Assembly: GCF_029263155.1 (NCBI RefSeq)
Contig: NZ_JAJCYB010000074.1
Span: forward strand, 1 to 64,000
Reading direction: 5' to 3'
Source of the DNA: Pseudonocardia sp.
GTDB lineage: Bacteria; Actinomycetota; Actinomycetes; Mycobacteriales; Pseudonocardiaceae
Length of the DNA: 64,000 bases
Made by a program: the position numbers and the translations under genes. The notes under the pieces are model-generated. The model was not told where the DNA came from. It did no database searches and saw nothing but the letters and a program-made list of their open reading frames with translations. The first letter of the stretch is position 1. Every line of letters starts with the position of its first letter. Positions 25,684 to 34,450 of the stretch are shown here, piece after piece.

Positions 25684-26772
25684 TTATCGGGTCTTGGGCG
25701 AGAACAGGCGGGAGATCAGCCGGGCGACGAGGCTGAGCACCATCACGATGAGCATCAGCACGAAGGCTGCGGCCCACGCCCGGTCGAGCCCGGGCTGTGG
25801 CGGAACGCCGGGTTGGGTGTAGGAGTAGTAGGAGAACACCGGCAGCGAGGCCATCCGCCCGTCGAAGGGGTTCAGGTTCACGCCGGTCGTGGCGCCCAGG
25901 GTGATCAGCAGGGGCGCGGTCTCCCCGATGACCCGGGCGATCGCCAGCGTGATGCCGGTCGCGATGCCCGCCACGGATGTCCGCAGAACCACCCGGACGA
26001 TCGTGCGCCACCGGGAGACACCGAGCGCGTAGGACGCCTCACGCAGCTCGTTCGGCACGATCTTGAGCATCTCCTCCACCGAGCGGACGACGACCGGGAT
26101 CATCAACACGCTCAGCGCGACCGCGCCCATGATCCCGAGTCGCACGCCGGGGCCGAAGAACAGGGTGAACAGCGCCACGGCGAACAGCCCCGCGACGATC
26201 GACGGGATGCCGGTCATGACGTCGACGAAGAAGGTGATCGCCCGGGCGAGCCGGCCGCGGCCGTACTCGACGAGGTAGACGGCGGTCATGACGCCGATCG
26301 GTACCGAGATGACCGCGGCCAACCCCGTGACGATGAGCGTCCCCATGATCGCGTGGTAGGCGCCGCCGCCCTCCCCGATCACGCCGAGCATCGAGTTGGT
26401 GAAGAACTCGACGTCGAACCGGTTCGTGCCCAGCGTGACGACGGTGAACAGCAACGACACCAGCGGCACCATCGCGATCACGAAGGCACTTCCGACGATG
26501 GCCGTCACCAGGCGGTCGGTGGCCTTGCGCGGGCCCTCCACCGCCCGCGCCCACCCGTAGAGCAGCGCGACGTTCCCGACGGCCACGCCGACGACGAGCA
26601 GCGCCAGGTTGGTGCCGAACGACAGGCGCAGCACGAGCGCGACGGCGACCACGACGCCGAACACGATCCACGGCGCGCGGGGCGGGAGCTTTCCCGCACC
26701 GCCGGGCGACCGGACCGGCGCCTCCGGCTGCGTCGACTGCGACCCCGTGGTCCTGGTCGTCGAGGTGCTCAT
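25684..26772 (-). CDS. pstA: Phosphate ABC transporter permease
   Basis: A 362-residue inner-membrane permease with the coupling-helix EAA-like loop NELREASYALGVSRWRTI and the PstA pattern GIPSIVAGLFAVALF. The N-terminal about 110 residues add a Thr/Pro-rich cytoplasmic segment and two extra helices, giving a longer protein than E. coli PstA (about 296). ATG 26772 overlaps the pstC stop (TGATG), so translation is coupled. It partners PstC and PstB. Confidence 0.96.
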   Translation of the reverse strand: MSTSTTRTTGSQSTQPEAPVRSPGGAGKLPPRAPWIVFGVVVAVALVLRLSFGTNLALLVVGVAVGNVALLYGWARAVEGPRKATDRLVTAIVGSAFVIAMVPLVSLLFTVVTLGTNRFDVEFFTNSMLGVIGEGGGAYHAIMGTLIVTGLAAVISVPIGVMTAVYLVEYGRGRLARAITFFVDVMTGIPSIVAGLFAVALFTLFFGPGVRLGIMGAVALSVLMIPVVVRSVEEMLKIVPNELREASYALGVSRWRTIVRVVLRTSVAGIATGITLAIARVIGETAPLLITLGATTGVNLNPFDGRMASLPVFSYYSYTQPGVPPQPGLDRAWAAAFVLMLIVMVLSLVARLISRLFSPKTR

Positions 26773-27728
26773 CAGTTCGCTCCCGAGAACTCGCTGCGCC
26801 GGTTGATGATGTAGCGCGCGAACGCGTTGACCAGGAACGTCACCACGAACAGCACCAGGCCCGTCGCGATGAGCGCGTTGACCGCGAGCCCGCTCGACTC
26901 GGGGAAGTCCAGTGCGATGTTCGCCGCGATGGTCAGGGCGTTCTGGTTGCCGATGATGTTGAAGGTGACGATGCCGAGCCCGGAGATGATCAGCGCCACG
27001 GCGATGGTCTCGCCCAGCGCCCGGCCCAGCCCGAGCATCGCGCCACTGATGATCCCGGACCGCCCGAACGGCAGCACCGCCATCTTGATCATCTCCCAGC
27101 GGGTCGCGCCGAGGGCGAGGGCGGCCTCCTCGTGCAGGCGCGGGGTCTGCAGGAACACCTCGCGGGACACGGCGCTGATGATCGGCAGGATCATCACCGC
27201 CAGCACCAGACCCGCGACGAGCATCGTCCGGCCGGTGGTCGAGGCCGGCCCGGCGAACAGCGGGATCCAGCCGAGGTTGTCGGCGAGCCACTGCGCCGAG
27301 GGCACCGTGGCCGGCGCGAGCACCGTCACGCCCCACAGCCCGTAGACGAGGCTCGGGATGGCGGCGAGCAGGTCCATCAGGTATCCGAGGACCCGGGCGA
27401 AGCGCGGCGGCGCGTAGTGGCTGATGAACAGCGCGACGGCGACGGCGAACGGTGTCGCCACGATCAGGGCGATCGTCGCGGACAGCAGGGTGCCGAACAG
27501 CAGCGGCCAGACGAACCCGATGAACGCCCGCTCGTTGCCCACCTCCTCCGGGGAGGCGAAGATCGCCGGTGCGCCCTCGACCAGCAGGAAGGCCGCGACG
27601 CCGGCGAGCACGAGAAGGATCAGGACCCCCGCGCCGGTGGCCAGCCCGGCGAAGATCTGGTCTCCGGGACGCCGGGCCGGCGACGCGGTGGCCGGAGTGG
27701 GCGTCTTCGGCTCGATGGTGGTGCTCAC
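26772..27728 (-). CDS. pstC: Phosphate ABC transporter permease
   Basis: A 318-residue permease with six or seven helices. Landmarks are FLVEGAPAIF, GLWGVTVLAP, the coupling loop EEAALALGATRWEMIKMAVLP and SGAMLGLGRALGETIAVALI (a conserved PstC region). GTG 27728 is preceded by GGAAGGGA. It heads the pstCAB part of the operon, separated from pstS by a 120-base spacer with two hairpins. Confidence 0.96.
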   Translation of the reverse strand: MSTTIEPKTPTPATASPARRPGDQIFAGLATGAGVLILLVLAGVAAFLLVEGAPAIFASPEEVGNERAFIGFVWPLLFGTLLSATIALIVATPFAVAVALFISHYAPPRFARVLGYLMDLLAAIPSLVYGLWGVTVLAPATVPSAQWLADNLGWIPLFAGPASTTGRTMLVAGLVLAVMILPIISAVSREVFLQTPRLHEEAALALGATRWEMIKMAVLPFGRSGIISGAMLGLGRALGETIAVALIISGLGIVTFNIIGNQNALTIAANIALDFPESSGLAVNALIATGLVLFVVTFLVNAFARYIINRRSEFSGAN

Positions 27729-27760
27729 GTCGTCCCTTCCGAGGGATGGGGTCGAAAATG

Positions 27761-27828
27761 GCGCGACGTCGCGCCGGTCACGGACCGGCCCGGGAAACCG
27801 TCACACCATGGTGACGGTCGCCCGGGCC
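27761..27828 (-). terminator. Double hairpin between pstS and pstC
   Basis: GCGCGACGTCGCGC (27761–27774) is a perfect palindrome. At 27787–27828 GGCCCGGG…CCCGGGCC encloses an inner CCGTCA…TGACGG stem. Both lie in the spacer after pstS on its strand. They could act as a partial terminator or as a 3' stabiliser giving more pstS than pstCAB mRNA. Confidence 0.6.
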
Positions 27829-27851
27829 ACGTGGCTAGTGAACTCTCACAC

Positions 27852-28967
27852 TCAGGCGCCGGCCGAGATCGAGTCGATCGCGGCCTGGAACTGCTCGCGC
27901 TGCTCGTCGGAGATCGGCGCGGAACCGGCGTTGTCCGCCGCGGCCTGCTGGCCCTCCTCGGAGACGACGTAGGAGAAGAACGCCTTCACCAGATCGGCCG
28001 TCTGCTGGTCGGAGTAGGTGCCACAGGCCAGCTCGTAGGACACCAGCACGACCGGGTACGTGCCGGCCGGTGCGTTGGCGTAGTCGATGTCGATGGCGAA
28101 GCTGCCATCGGGACGACCCTCCACCCGCGGGGACGCGGACACGACCTCGGCCGCCGCCTCGGGGGAGTACTCGACGAACTCGCCGCCGACACCCACCGCG
28201 ACCGTACCCAGGTCACCGACCTGGCTGGCGTCGGCGTAGCCGATCGTGCCGTTGCCGGCGCCGATGGCCTGCACCACGCCCGCGGTCTGCGGCGCGGCCT
28301 CGCCCTGGATCTCGGCCGGCCAGTCACCGCTGACCTCGAAGGTCCAGGTGTCGGGCGCGACCGCGGCCAGGTAGTCCTGGAAGTTCTCGGTGGTGCCCGA
28401 CTCGTCGGAGCGGTGCACGACCGTGATCGGCAGGTCGGGCAGGGTGGCGCCCGCGTTGTCGGCCGCGATCGCCGGGTCGTTCCAGTTGGTGATCTGCTGG
28501 GTGAAGATGGCCGCGATGGTCTGCGGCTGCAGGTTGAGGGTGTCGACGCCCTCGAGGTTGAACGCCACCGCGATCGGCGAGATGTACGCGGGAAGCTCGA
28601 GGACGTTGCCGCCGCAACGCTCGAGCGCGGCCGGCAGCTCCTCCTCGTCGAGGTAGGCGTCGCTACCGCCGAAGTCGGTGCCGCCGGCGGTGAACTGCTC
28701 GCGTCCGCCACCGGAGCCGATCGGGTCGTAGTTGACCTGCACGCCGGGGTTGGTCGAGTTGAACCCGGCCACCCAGGCCTGCATGGCGGCGGCCTGCGAG
28801 CTCGCGCCCGCGCCGGCGATCGAGCCGGACAGCTCGGTGTCGCCGTCGCCGCCGGCGGGGGCAGCGGTCTCGTTGGCCGCGCCGCAGCCGGCGAGCAGCA
28901 GAGCACCGCTGGTGGCGAGGCCCACCGCGGCGATTCGGGCACGTGCGCTGTGCCGCAGGGTCTTCAC
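27852..28967 (-). CDS. pstS: Phosphate-binding lipoprotein
   Basis: A 371-residue phosphate-binding protein. The signal peptide ends in lipobox LLAGC (Cys28), so it is anchored outside the membrane. Phosphate-contact regions of PstS are visible: GAGASSQAAAMQAW, GSGGGREQFTAGGTDFGGSD, VVHRSDESGTTENFQDYLA and GNGTIGYADASQV. GTG 28967 is chosen because AAGAGGA lies 8 bases upstream and it gives a standard signal peptide; the frame is open further upstream. Two PHO-like boxes precede it. Confidence 0.95.
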   Translation of the reverse strand: MKTLRHSARARIAAVGLATSGALLLAGCGAANETAAPAGGDGDTELSGSIAGAGASSQAAAMQAWVAGFNSTNPGVQVNYDPIGSGGGREQFTAGGTDFGGSDAYLDEEELPAALERCGGNVLELPAYISPIAVAFNLEGVDTLNLQPQTIAAIFTQQITNWNDPAIAADNAGATLPDLPITVVHRSDESGTTENFQDYLAAVAPDTWTFEVSGDWPAEIQGEAAPQTAGVVQAIGAGNGTIGYADASQVGDLGTVAVGVGGEFVEYSPEAAAEVVSASPRVEGRPDGSFAIDIDYANAPAGTYPVVLVSYELACGTYSDQQTADLVKAFFSYVVSEEGQQAAADNAGSAPISDEQREQFQAAIDSISAGA

Positions 28968-29067
28968 GTGAGGTCCTCTTCTCGTCAGTTCCCGGAAGGG
29001 GTCGATGCGGCTCGGGGTGGCCGCTCGCGACGAGACGCTAGGTATCGACGGTGGACGCACTCCCCCG

Positions 29068-29089
29068 ATCAGGTAAACGGGGAATGAAC
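29068..29089 (-). promoter_or_regulatory. PHO-like box upstream of pstS (proximal)
   Basis: On the pstS strand, GTTCATTCCCC and GTTTACCTGAT form two 11-base direct-repeat units, a weaker match to the PhoP unit GKTCAYYYRSG. They lie about 100 bases upstream of the pstS start. Confidence 0.55.
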
Positions 29090-29126
29090 ACATCACCGGT
29101 CGTGAGGTAGACCACCCGAAAGTTGA

Positions 29127-29148
29127 GAGTCGTGACCTCACCGTGACC
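29127..29148 (-). promoter_or_regulatory. PHO-like box upstream of pstS (distal)
   Basis: GGTCACGGTGA and GGTCACGACTC are consecutive 11-base direct repeats on the pstS strand. The GGTCAC starts fit PhoP units but the second halves are degenerate. Together with the proximal box they would allow cooperative PhoP binding. Confidence 0.45.
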
Positions 29149-29210
29149 TGCGGGTTTCATGATCGCGCCCTCGCTTCAGGGATGGCGCGCGGGTGAACGG
29201 AGCGTGGCTC

Positions 29211-30098
29211 TCAGCTCACGTTCGGACCAGTCCTGGAGAACAGGACGTCGCTGTGGCGCAGGGTGAAGCCGAGCTTGCGGTAGACCCGGACCGCGGGCTC
29301 GTTGTCCGACTCGACGTAGAGCAGCACCTGGCGCAGGCCGCGTTCGTGCAGGTGGCGCAGCCCCGCGACGGTCAGCACCGCGCCCAGGCCGGTACCGTGC
29401 GCGGCCGGGTCGACGCCGAGTACGTACACCTCGCCGATCCGCTCGGGCTCGGTGTGGACCTTCGTCCAGTGGTAGCCGAGCAGGCGGCCGGTGTCGTCGA
29501 CGGCGAGCAGGAAGCCCTCGGCATCGAACCACGGCTCGGCCTCCCGCGCCCGCACCTGCTCGACCCCCCAGCCGCCCTGCTCCGGGTGCCAGTCGAACGC
29601 GGCGTTGTTGACGCGCAGGAACTCCGCCTCGTCCACGCCCACGACGAACGGGCGCAGCGTGACACCGGGCGGGAGCGGACGGGCCGCGGGGGCGTCGGGC
29701 AGCTCGAGGTGCATCTGCCACAGCGTGCGGGCGCGGTGCAGGCCCAGTCGCTCGGCGATCGCCACCGCACCCGGGTGCTCGCCGTGGGCCCACACCCGCA
29801 CGGGCCCGGCGCCCGCGCGGTCCAGCAGCTCGCCCACCAACCGGGTGCCCAGCCCGGCCCGGCGGTGGTCGGGGTGCACGACCAGCTCGCCGCCGCCGGC
29901 CGGGTCGAGGTGGGCGAACCCGACGAGCGCGCCGCCGTCGCGGGCGAGCAGGTGCGACACGTCGTCGCCGCGCAGTGCCAGCAGCACCTCGTCGGACAGC
30001 GGCGCGCTGCCGTCCACGGCGGCCGCGGCCGAGGCGAGGGCCCGGACCTCGGCGCTCCCGGCGTCGTCGAGTCCGGCCCGCCACTGCAGTTCGATCAC
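29211..30098 (-). CDS. mshD: Mycothiol synthase (acetyl-CoA:Cys-GlcN-Ins acetyltransferase)
   Basis: A 295-residue tandem GNAT protein that acetylates cysteinyl-glucosaminyl-inositol, the last step of mycothiol synthesis. N-terminal GNAT: VVHPDHRRAGLGTRLVGELL. C-terminal GNAT: VYVLGVDPAAHGTGLGAVLT with VRVYRKLGF. The linker motif FLRVNNAAFDWHPEQGGW is characteristic of MshD. It sits downstream of glnR on the same strand, as in mycobacteria. Mycothiol made here could serve the ArsC enzyme of this window. Confidence 0.96.
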   Translation of the reverse strand: MIELQWRAGLDDAGSAEVRALASAAAAVDGSAPLSDEVLLALRGDDVSHLLARDGGALVGFAHLDPAGGGELVVHPDHRRAGLGTRLVGELLDRAGAGPVRVWAHGEHPGAVAIAERLGLHRARTLWQMHLELPDAPAARPLPPGVTLRPFVVGVDEAEFLRVNNAAFDWHPEQGGWGVEQVRAREAEPWFDAEGFLLAVDDTGRLLGYHWTKVHTEPERIGEVYVLGVDPAAHGTGLGAVLTVAGLRHLHERGLRQVLLYVESDNEPAVRVYRKLGFTLRHSDVLFSRTGPNVS

Positions 30099-30134
30099 GC
30101 AGTCCAGGCTAGACCTCTGCCACCCGGGCCCCCG

Positions 30135-30875
30135 CTACGCGCGGCCGTAGGCCCGTTCGTCGGACTCCTCGTCGTCGGTCTCGACGAGCGTGGTCGGGCC
30201 GAGCGCGTTGCGGCCGGGCCGCACGAACTTGTAGCCCACGTTGCGGACGGTGCCGATCATCTGCTCGTGCTCGGTGCCGAGCTTGGCGCGCAACCGGCGC
30301 ACGTGGACGTCGACGGTGCGGGTGCCACCGAAGAAGTCGTAGCCCCACACCTCCTGCAGCAGCTGCGCGCGGGTGAACACCCGGCCCGCATGCTGCGCGA
30401 GGTACTTGAGCAGCTCGAACTCCTTGTAGGTCAGCTCGAGGAGCCGGCCGCGCAGCCGGGCGGCGTAGGTGGCCTCGTCGATCACCAGCTCGCCGAGCAC
30501 CAGCGCGCCGCCGCCCGCACTGCTGTCGTTTCCGGGGCGGGCCTTGAGCAGCCGCAGCCGGGCGTCCACCTCGGCGGGCCCGGTGGTGGGCAGCAGGATC
30601 TCGTCGACGACCCACTCCCCCGAGACGGCCACCAGCCCGCCCTCGGTGAGCACGGCGACGACGGGGACGTCGGTGCCGGTGCTGCCGAGCAGGCGGCACA
30701 GGCTGCGCGCGGCGACGAGATCGGTGCGTGCGTCGACGAGCACCGCGTCGTGCGGCCCCGCGTCGAGCAGGGCGGCGACCTCGGGCGCCGCGGTGCGCAC
30801 GCCGTGCGGAAGCAGCGCCAGCGCGGGCAGGACCGAGCCGGCGTCGGGGTCGGCCGTCAGCAGCAGCAGCTCCAC
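30135..30875 (-). CDS. glnR: GlnR-type orphan response regulator of nitrogen metabolism
   Basis: A 246-residue OmpR/PhoB-type protein. The receiver domain (1–115) retains one candidate Asp48 (VLVDARTD) but lacks the usual acidic pocket, as in GlnR, which is not controlled by a classical kinase. The winged-helix domain is highly conserved: [20 protein letters not shown], then [20 protein letters not shown] and [13 protein letters not shown] 30875 is chosen for the GAGGAGGA five bases upstream and because [11 protein letters not shown] matches the GlnR N-terminus. It is expected to control glnA, amtB and related genes. The neighbours mshD and lmeA match the mycobacterial order. Confidence 0.93.
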   Translation of the reverse strand: MELLLLTADPDAGSVLPALALLPHGVRTAAPEVAALLDAGPHDAVLVDARTDLVAARSLCRLLGSTGTDVPVVAVLTEGGLVAVSGEWVVDEILLPTTGPAEVDARLRLLKARPGNDSSAGGGALVLGELVIDEATYAARLRGRLLELTYKEFELLKYLAQHAGRVFTRAQLLQEVWGYDFFGGTRTVDVHVRRLRAKLGTEHEQMIGTVRNVGYKFVRPGRNALGPTTLVETDDEESDERAYGRA

Positions 30876-31088
30876 GTGGTCCTCCTCAGGGAGTCCGGAC
30901 ACGGCGGGCGACGCTGACGCACCGTTCACACCCGCGTGACCTGGCCGGAACCTGCACGCGGATCGGGCAAGGTTACCCCGAGTCGCGCCGGTCCACGAGC
31001 GGCGCGGCCCAGGTCACCACCCGCATCGGCTCCCGATGCGGCCCCGCTCTACGGTCAGGGCTCCCCGTCGGACGCCCTCGGAGGTCGG

Positions 31089-31883
31089 ATGAAGCGCCTG
31101 ATCATCGGGCTGCTCGTGCTCGCCGGACTGCTCGTGGCCGCCGACTTCGGGGCCGCCGCGCTCGCCGAGTCGGCGGTGTCCCGGCAGATGCGTGAGCAGC
31201 TCGCCCTCCCCGACGATCCCGACGTCCGCATCAACGGGTTCCCGTTCCTCACCCAGGCCGCGGCCGGCACGTACTCCAGCATCGACGTCGTCGCGCGCCG
31301 GCTGCAGGTCGGCGACCTGCAGGAGGTCGAGGTCTCCGCGCAGCTGCGCGACGTCGAGGCGCCGCTGTCGGAGGTGCTCGGGTCCGGGCCGACGTCGTTG
31401 CGGGTCGGCACGGCCGAGGGCACCGCACGGATCGGCGCCGCCGACATCGAACGGCTGCTGGGCGGCTCGGTGGACGACCTGCGGATCGAGACGCTCGACT
31501 CCGAGACGCTGGACCAGGCCGTGGCGGACGGCGCGGACGCCTCCCTCGCCGATGTCGACCCGGACACCGTCGCCCGGCTCGTCGGCGTCACGACGGTGCT
31601 CGGCCAGGAGACCGAGGTCGCGGTGATCGTCGGGTTGGAGCTGGTGGACGGCGGGACCGTACGCATCGTGCCCCGCGACATCCGGATCGGCGGCCCGGAC
31701 GCGCCGGCGCTGCCCGAGGTGGTCCAGGAGCCGCTGCGCGCGCAGTTCACCGTCTCCGTCGACCCCGGCAGCCTCCCGCTGCAGGTGACCCCGACCAGCC
31801 TGCGCGCGCGCGACGGCCTGCTGGAGATCAGCGGCAGCACCACCGACCGGGTGCTGGGGGCGGGCGCGGGCGGCACCGGCTGA
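31089..31883 (+). CDS. lmeA: LmeA-like phospholipid-binding protein (DUF2993)
   Basis: A 264-residue exported protein. MKRLIIGLLVLAGLLVAADF is a signal anchor. The DUF2993 domain follows, with INGFPFLTQAAAGTYSSIDV and the C-terminal VTPTSLRARDGLLEISGS. In mycobacteria LmeA is a periplasmic lipid-binding protein needed for lipomannan elongation and envelope maintenance. It is divergent from glnR as in mycobacteria. ATG 31089 is preceded by GGAGGTCG. Confidence 0.9.
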   Translation: MKRLIIGLLVLAGLLVAADFGAAALAESAVSRQMREQLALPDDPDVRINGFPFLTQAAAGTYSSIDVVARRLQVGDLQEVEVSAQLRDVEAPLSEVLGSGPTSLRVGTAEGTARIGAADIERLLGGSVDDLRIETLDSETLDQAVADGADASLADVDPDTVARLVGVTTVLGQETEVAVIVGLELVDGGTVRIVPRDIRIGGPDAPALPEVVQEPLRAQFTVSVDPGSLPLQVTPTSLRARDGLLEISGSTTDRVLGAGAGGTG

Positions 31884-31937
31884 CCGGACGAGTGGGACTT
31901 CCGTACGAACCTGTGCGACGGGAGTCCCGCTCGTCGG
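31884..31937. terminator. Hairpin after lmeA
   Basis: CGACGAGYGGGACT-type arms (right arm AGTCCCGCTCGTCGG at 31923–31937, left arm with one mismatch and one extra base at 31884–31899) enclose a 23-base loop directly after the lmeA stop. Confidence 0.6.
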
Positions 31938-31970
31938 AACACCCGGGGGCCGGAGCGGGTTGACCGGTTC

Positions 31971-32420
31971 ATGGATCTGGTCGGAGCTACCGCGCTGGTC
32001 GGTGTGCTCGTGCTCGCAACCGGTGCCGGGCTCGTGCTGCGGGCCCGCGACGGGCGGGTGCGACCTGGCCGCCCACCGCGCGCGGGGACGGGCCGAGGCC
32101 GGGCCACCGGCGGCTGGGCGCTCGCCGGGCGCGCCCCCGGTCCGGCCGAGCGGGTGCTGCTGCTGCAACTGTCCTCCCCGGTCTGCACGCCGTGCCGGCG
32201 CACCGCCGACCTGCTCGACGGGCTGCACGCGCGCCGCCCCGAGATCGTCCACCGGGAGGTCGACGTGGCCGAGCGCCCGGACGTCGCCCGCGCGCTCGAC
32301 GTGTTGCGCACCCCCACTGTCGTCGCCTTCGACCGCGCCGGAACGGAGCTGCTGCGGGTGTCCGGGGTGCCGAGGGTGGCCGATCTGGAAGCCGCGCTGA
32401 CACCGGCGCTGACCGCCTGA
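31971..32420 (+). CDS. Membrane-anchored thioredoxin-fold protein
   Basis: A 149-residue protein. A single N-terminal helix (VGATALVGVLVLATGAGLVL) is followed by a basic Gly/Arg-rich linker and a thioredoxin domain with active site SSPVCTPCRRT (CxxC variant CTPC) and cis-Pro in VLRTPTVVAF. The topology predicts a cytoplasmic domain if the charged linker stays inside. It precedes the sulfurtransferase operon and corresponds in position to mycobacterial ThiX (Rv0816c). A role in thiol redox linked to sulfur transfer is likely but not proven. Confidence 0.85.
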   Translation: MDLVGATALVGVLVLATGAGLVLRARDGRVRPGRPPRAGTGRGRATGGWALAGRAPGPAERVLLLQLSSPVCTPCRRTADLLDGLHARRPEIVHREVDVAERPDVARALDVLRTPTVVAFDRAGTELLRVSGVPRVADLEAALTPALTA

Positions 32421-32488
32421 TGACCCCGGGTGACCCGCTGGGCGGGAGCCTGCTCCCGGAAAGCGGGATCCTCGGCTACGCTCGCACC

Positions 32489-32563
32489 GTGTTCTGGCCG
32501 CTGACCCGTCGCCGCGCAGTGGACCTGTGCCGCGTCGGCAGCTGCCTGTGTCGCACCTCCTGA
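32489..32563 (+). CDS. Cys-rich leader peptide (Ms5788A type)
   Basis: GTG 32489 opens a 24-codon peptide ending in TGA 32561–32563. It contains TRRRAVDLCRVGSCLCRTS with three Cys codons in its last third. This matches the short Cys-rich upstream peptides described in mycobacteria ahead of the DUF4395–sulfurtransferase–SseC operon, where slow translation of Cys codons in cysteine-poor cells exposes the next ribosome-binding site (cysteine attenuation). The 34-base gap to the next gene is strongly C/T-rich and ends in CAGGAG, so the pyrimidine tract could pair with and hide that site. The peptide probably has no function of its own. Confidence 0.85.
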   Translation: MFWPLTRRRAVDLCRVGSCLCRTS

Positions 32564-32603
32564 GCCGAGCCCCCTTCCACCCCCCTCTCTCAGGAGCATG
32601 TCC

Positions 32604-33052
32604 ATGTCCGCATCCGTGCGGTCCGATCCCCCTGTCGACCCCCGCGGAGTCCGCTTCGCCGCGGCCCTCACCACCGCGGTGCTGGCCGTCGTCCTGCTCA
32701 CCGGCAGCGATTGGCTGCTCGGCGCGCAGGCCGTCGTGTTCGCGCTCGGCGCCTTCGCCGGGTCGCGATTCGCGCCCTACTCGGTGCTCTACCGCATCCT
32801 GCTCGCCCCACGGCTCGCGCCGCCCACCGAGCGGGAGGACGCCGCACCCGTGCGGTTCTCCCAGCTCGTGGGGCTCGCCTTCGCCGTCGTCGGGGTCGCC
32901 GGATACCTGACCGGGCTCACCGTCCTGGGCGTCGTCGCCACGGCGCTCGCGCTGGCCGCGGCCTTCCTCAACGCGGCCTTCGGCCTCTGCCTGGGCTGCG
33001 AGATGTACGCCGTCATCGCAAGAATCCGCAACAAGAAGCTGGGAGCAACAGC

Positions 33053-33056
<4 letters not shown>
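32604..33056 (+). CDS. DUF4395 membrane protein
   Basis: A 150-residue protein with about four helices and the family signature FGLCLGCEMYAVIARI, whose CxxC pair suggests a redox or sulfur-carrying role. ATG 32604 is preferred to ATG 32598 because AGGAG at 32592–32596 has a 7-base spacing only to the former. The stop overlaps the sulfurtransferase start (ATGA, 33053–33056). It is translationally governed by the upstream Cys-rich leader. The exact function is unknown; transport or handling of a sulfur compound is inferred from context. Confidence 0.85.
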
Positions 33057-33903
<847 letters not shown>

Positions 33904-33904
<1 letters not shown>

Positions 33905-34206
33905 TGGGGTGCGGCGCGCCTGACCAGTCGGCGACACTGCCGGCGGGCACCGACCTCAGCACGGAGACCGTGCTGGCCGGGCGGGTCCTCGCCGGTGGCG
34001 AGCCGGTCGCGGGCGCGTACGTGCGGCTGCTCGACGGCACCGGCGAGTTCACGGCCGAGGTCGTGGCATCGGCGGACGGCGACTTCCGCTTCTTCGCCGC
34101 GCCGGGCACCTGGACGGTCCGGGCACTGAGCCGCTCGGGGAACGGCCAGTCGGAGCTGCGGGCCGACGCCCCCGGCCTGCACCGGACGGAGATCGCGGTC
34201 GGCTGA
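33904..34206 (+). CDS. DUF1416 protein (SseC-like)
   Basis: A 100-residue protein with a carboxypeptidase-regulatory/transthyretin-like beta fold (VLAGRVLAGGEPVAGAYVRL; FRFFAAPGTWTVRALSRSG). It starts MGCGAPDQ, retaining the early Cys of mycobacterial SseC proteins. It always accompanies the rhodanese in actinobacteria and may deliver or receive sulfur. ATG 33904 overlaps the rhodanese stop. A large perfect hairpin follows 15 bases after its stop. Confidence 0.9.
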
Positions 34207-34221
34207 CCCGGCCCAGGTTGG

Positions 34222-34276
34222 TTGCAGCATGGCCACCTTCACGCAGTCTCGTTGCGTGAAGGTGGCCATGCTGCAA
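34222..34276. repeat. Perfect 24-base inverted repeat with 7-base loop
   Basis: The left arm (34222–34245, containing GCATGGCCACCTTCACGCA) is matched exactly by the right arm (34253–34276). The loop is GTCTCGT. It follows the sulfur operon and could terminate it, but the arms are far longer than a terminator needs and contain no U-tract. It may be a mobile palindromic (REP-like) element. Confidence 0.85.
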
Positions 34277-34333
34277 TGCGGGACGGGCGCGGCGGGCCGT
34301 GCAGGCCGCCCGGGCCGGACTACGGTGGTTCCC

Positions 34334-34450
34334 GTGCACTGGTTCTTCACCGGCCTGCTGATCGCGGCCAGCGCGGGCACCGTGGCCTACACCGGCTACC
34401 TGGTCCGCCGTCTGTTCACCACCGAACCGCCCGCGGACGCCGCGTCGTGA
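34334..34450 (+). CDS. Small single-helix membrane protein
   Basis: A 38-residue peptide, MHWFFTGLLIAASAGTVAYTGYLVRRLFTTEPPADAAS, begins at GTG 34334: one transmembrane helix flanked by Arg-Arg on the cytoplasmic side. Its stop (TGA 34448–34450) overlaps the GTG start of the next gene (GTGA), a strong sign that it is translated. No family is recognised. Confidence 0.6.
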   Translation: MHWFFTGLLIAASAGTVAYTGYLVRRLFTTEPPADAAS

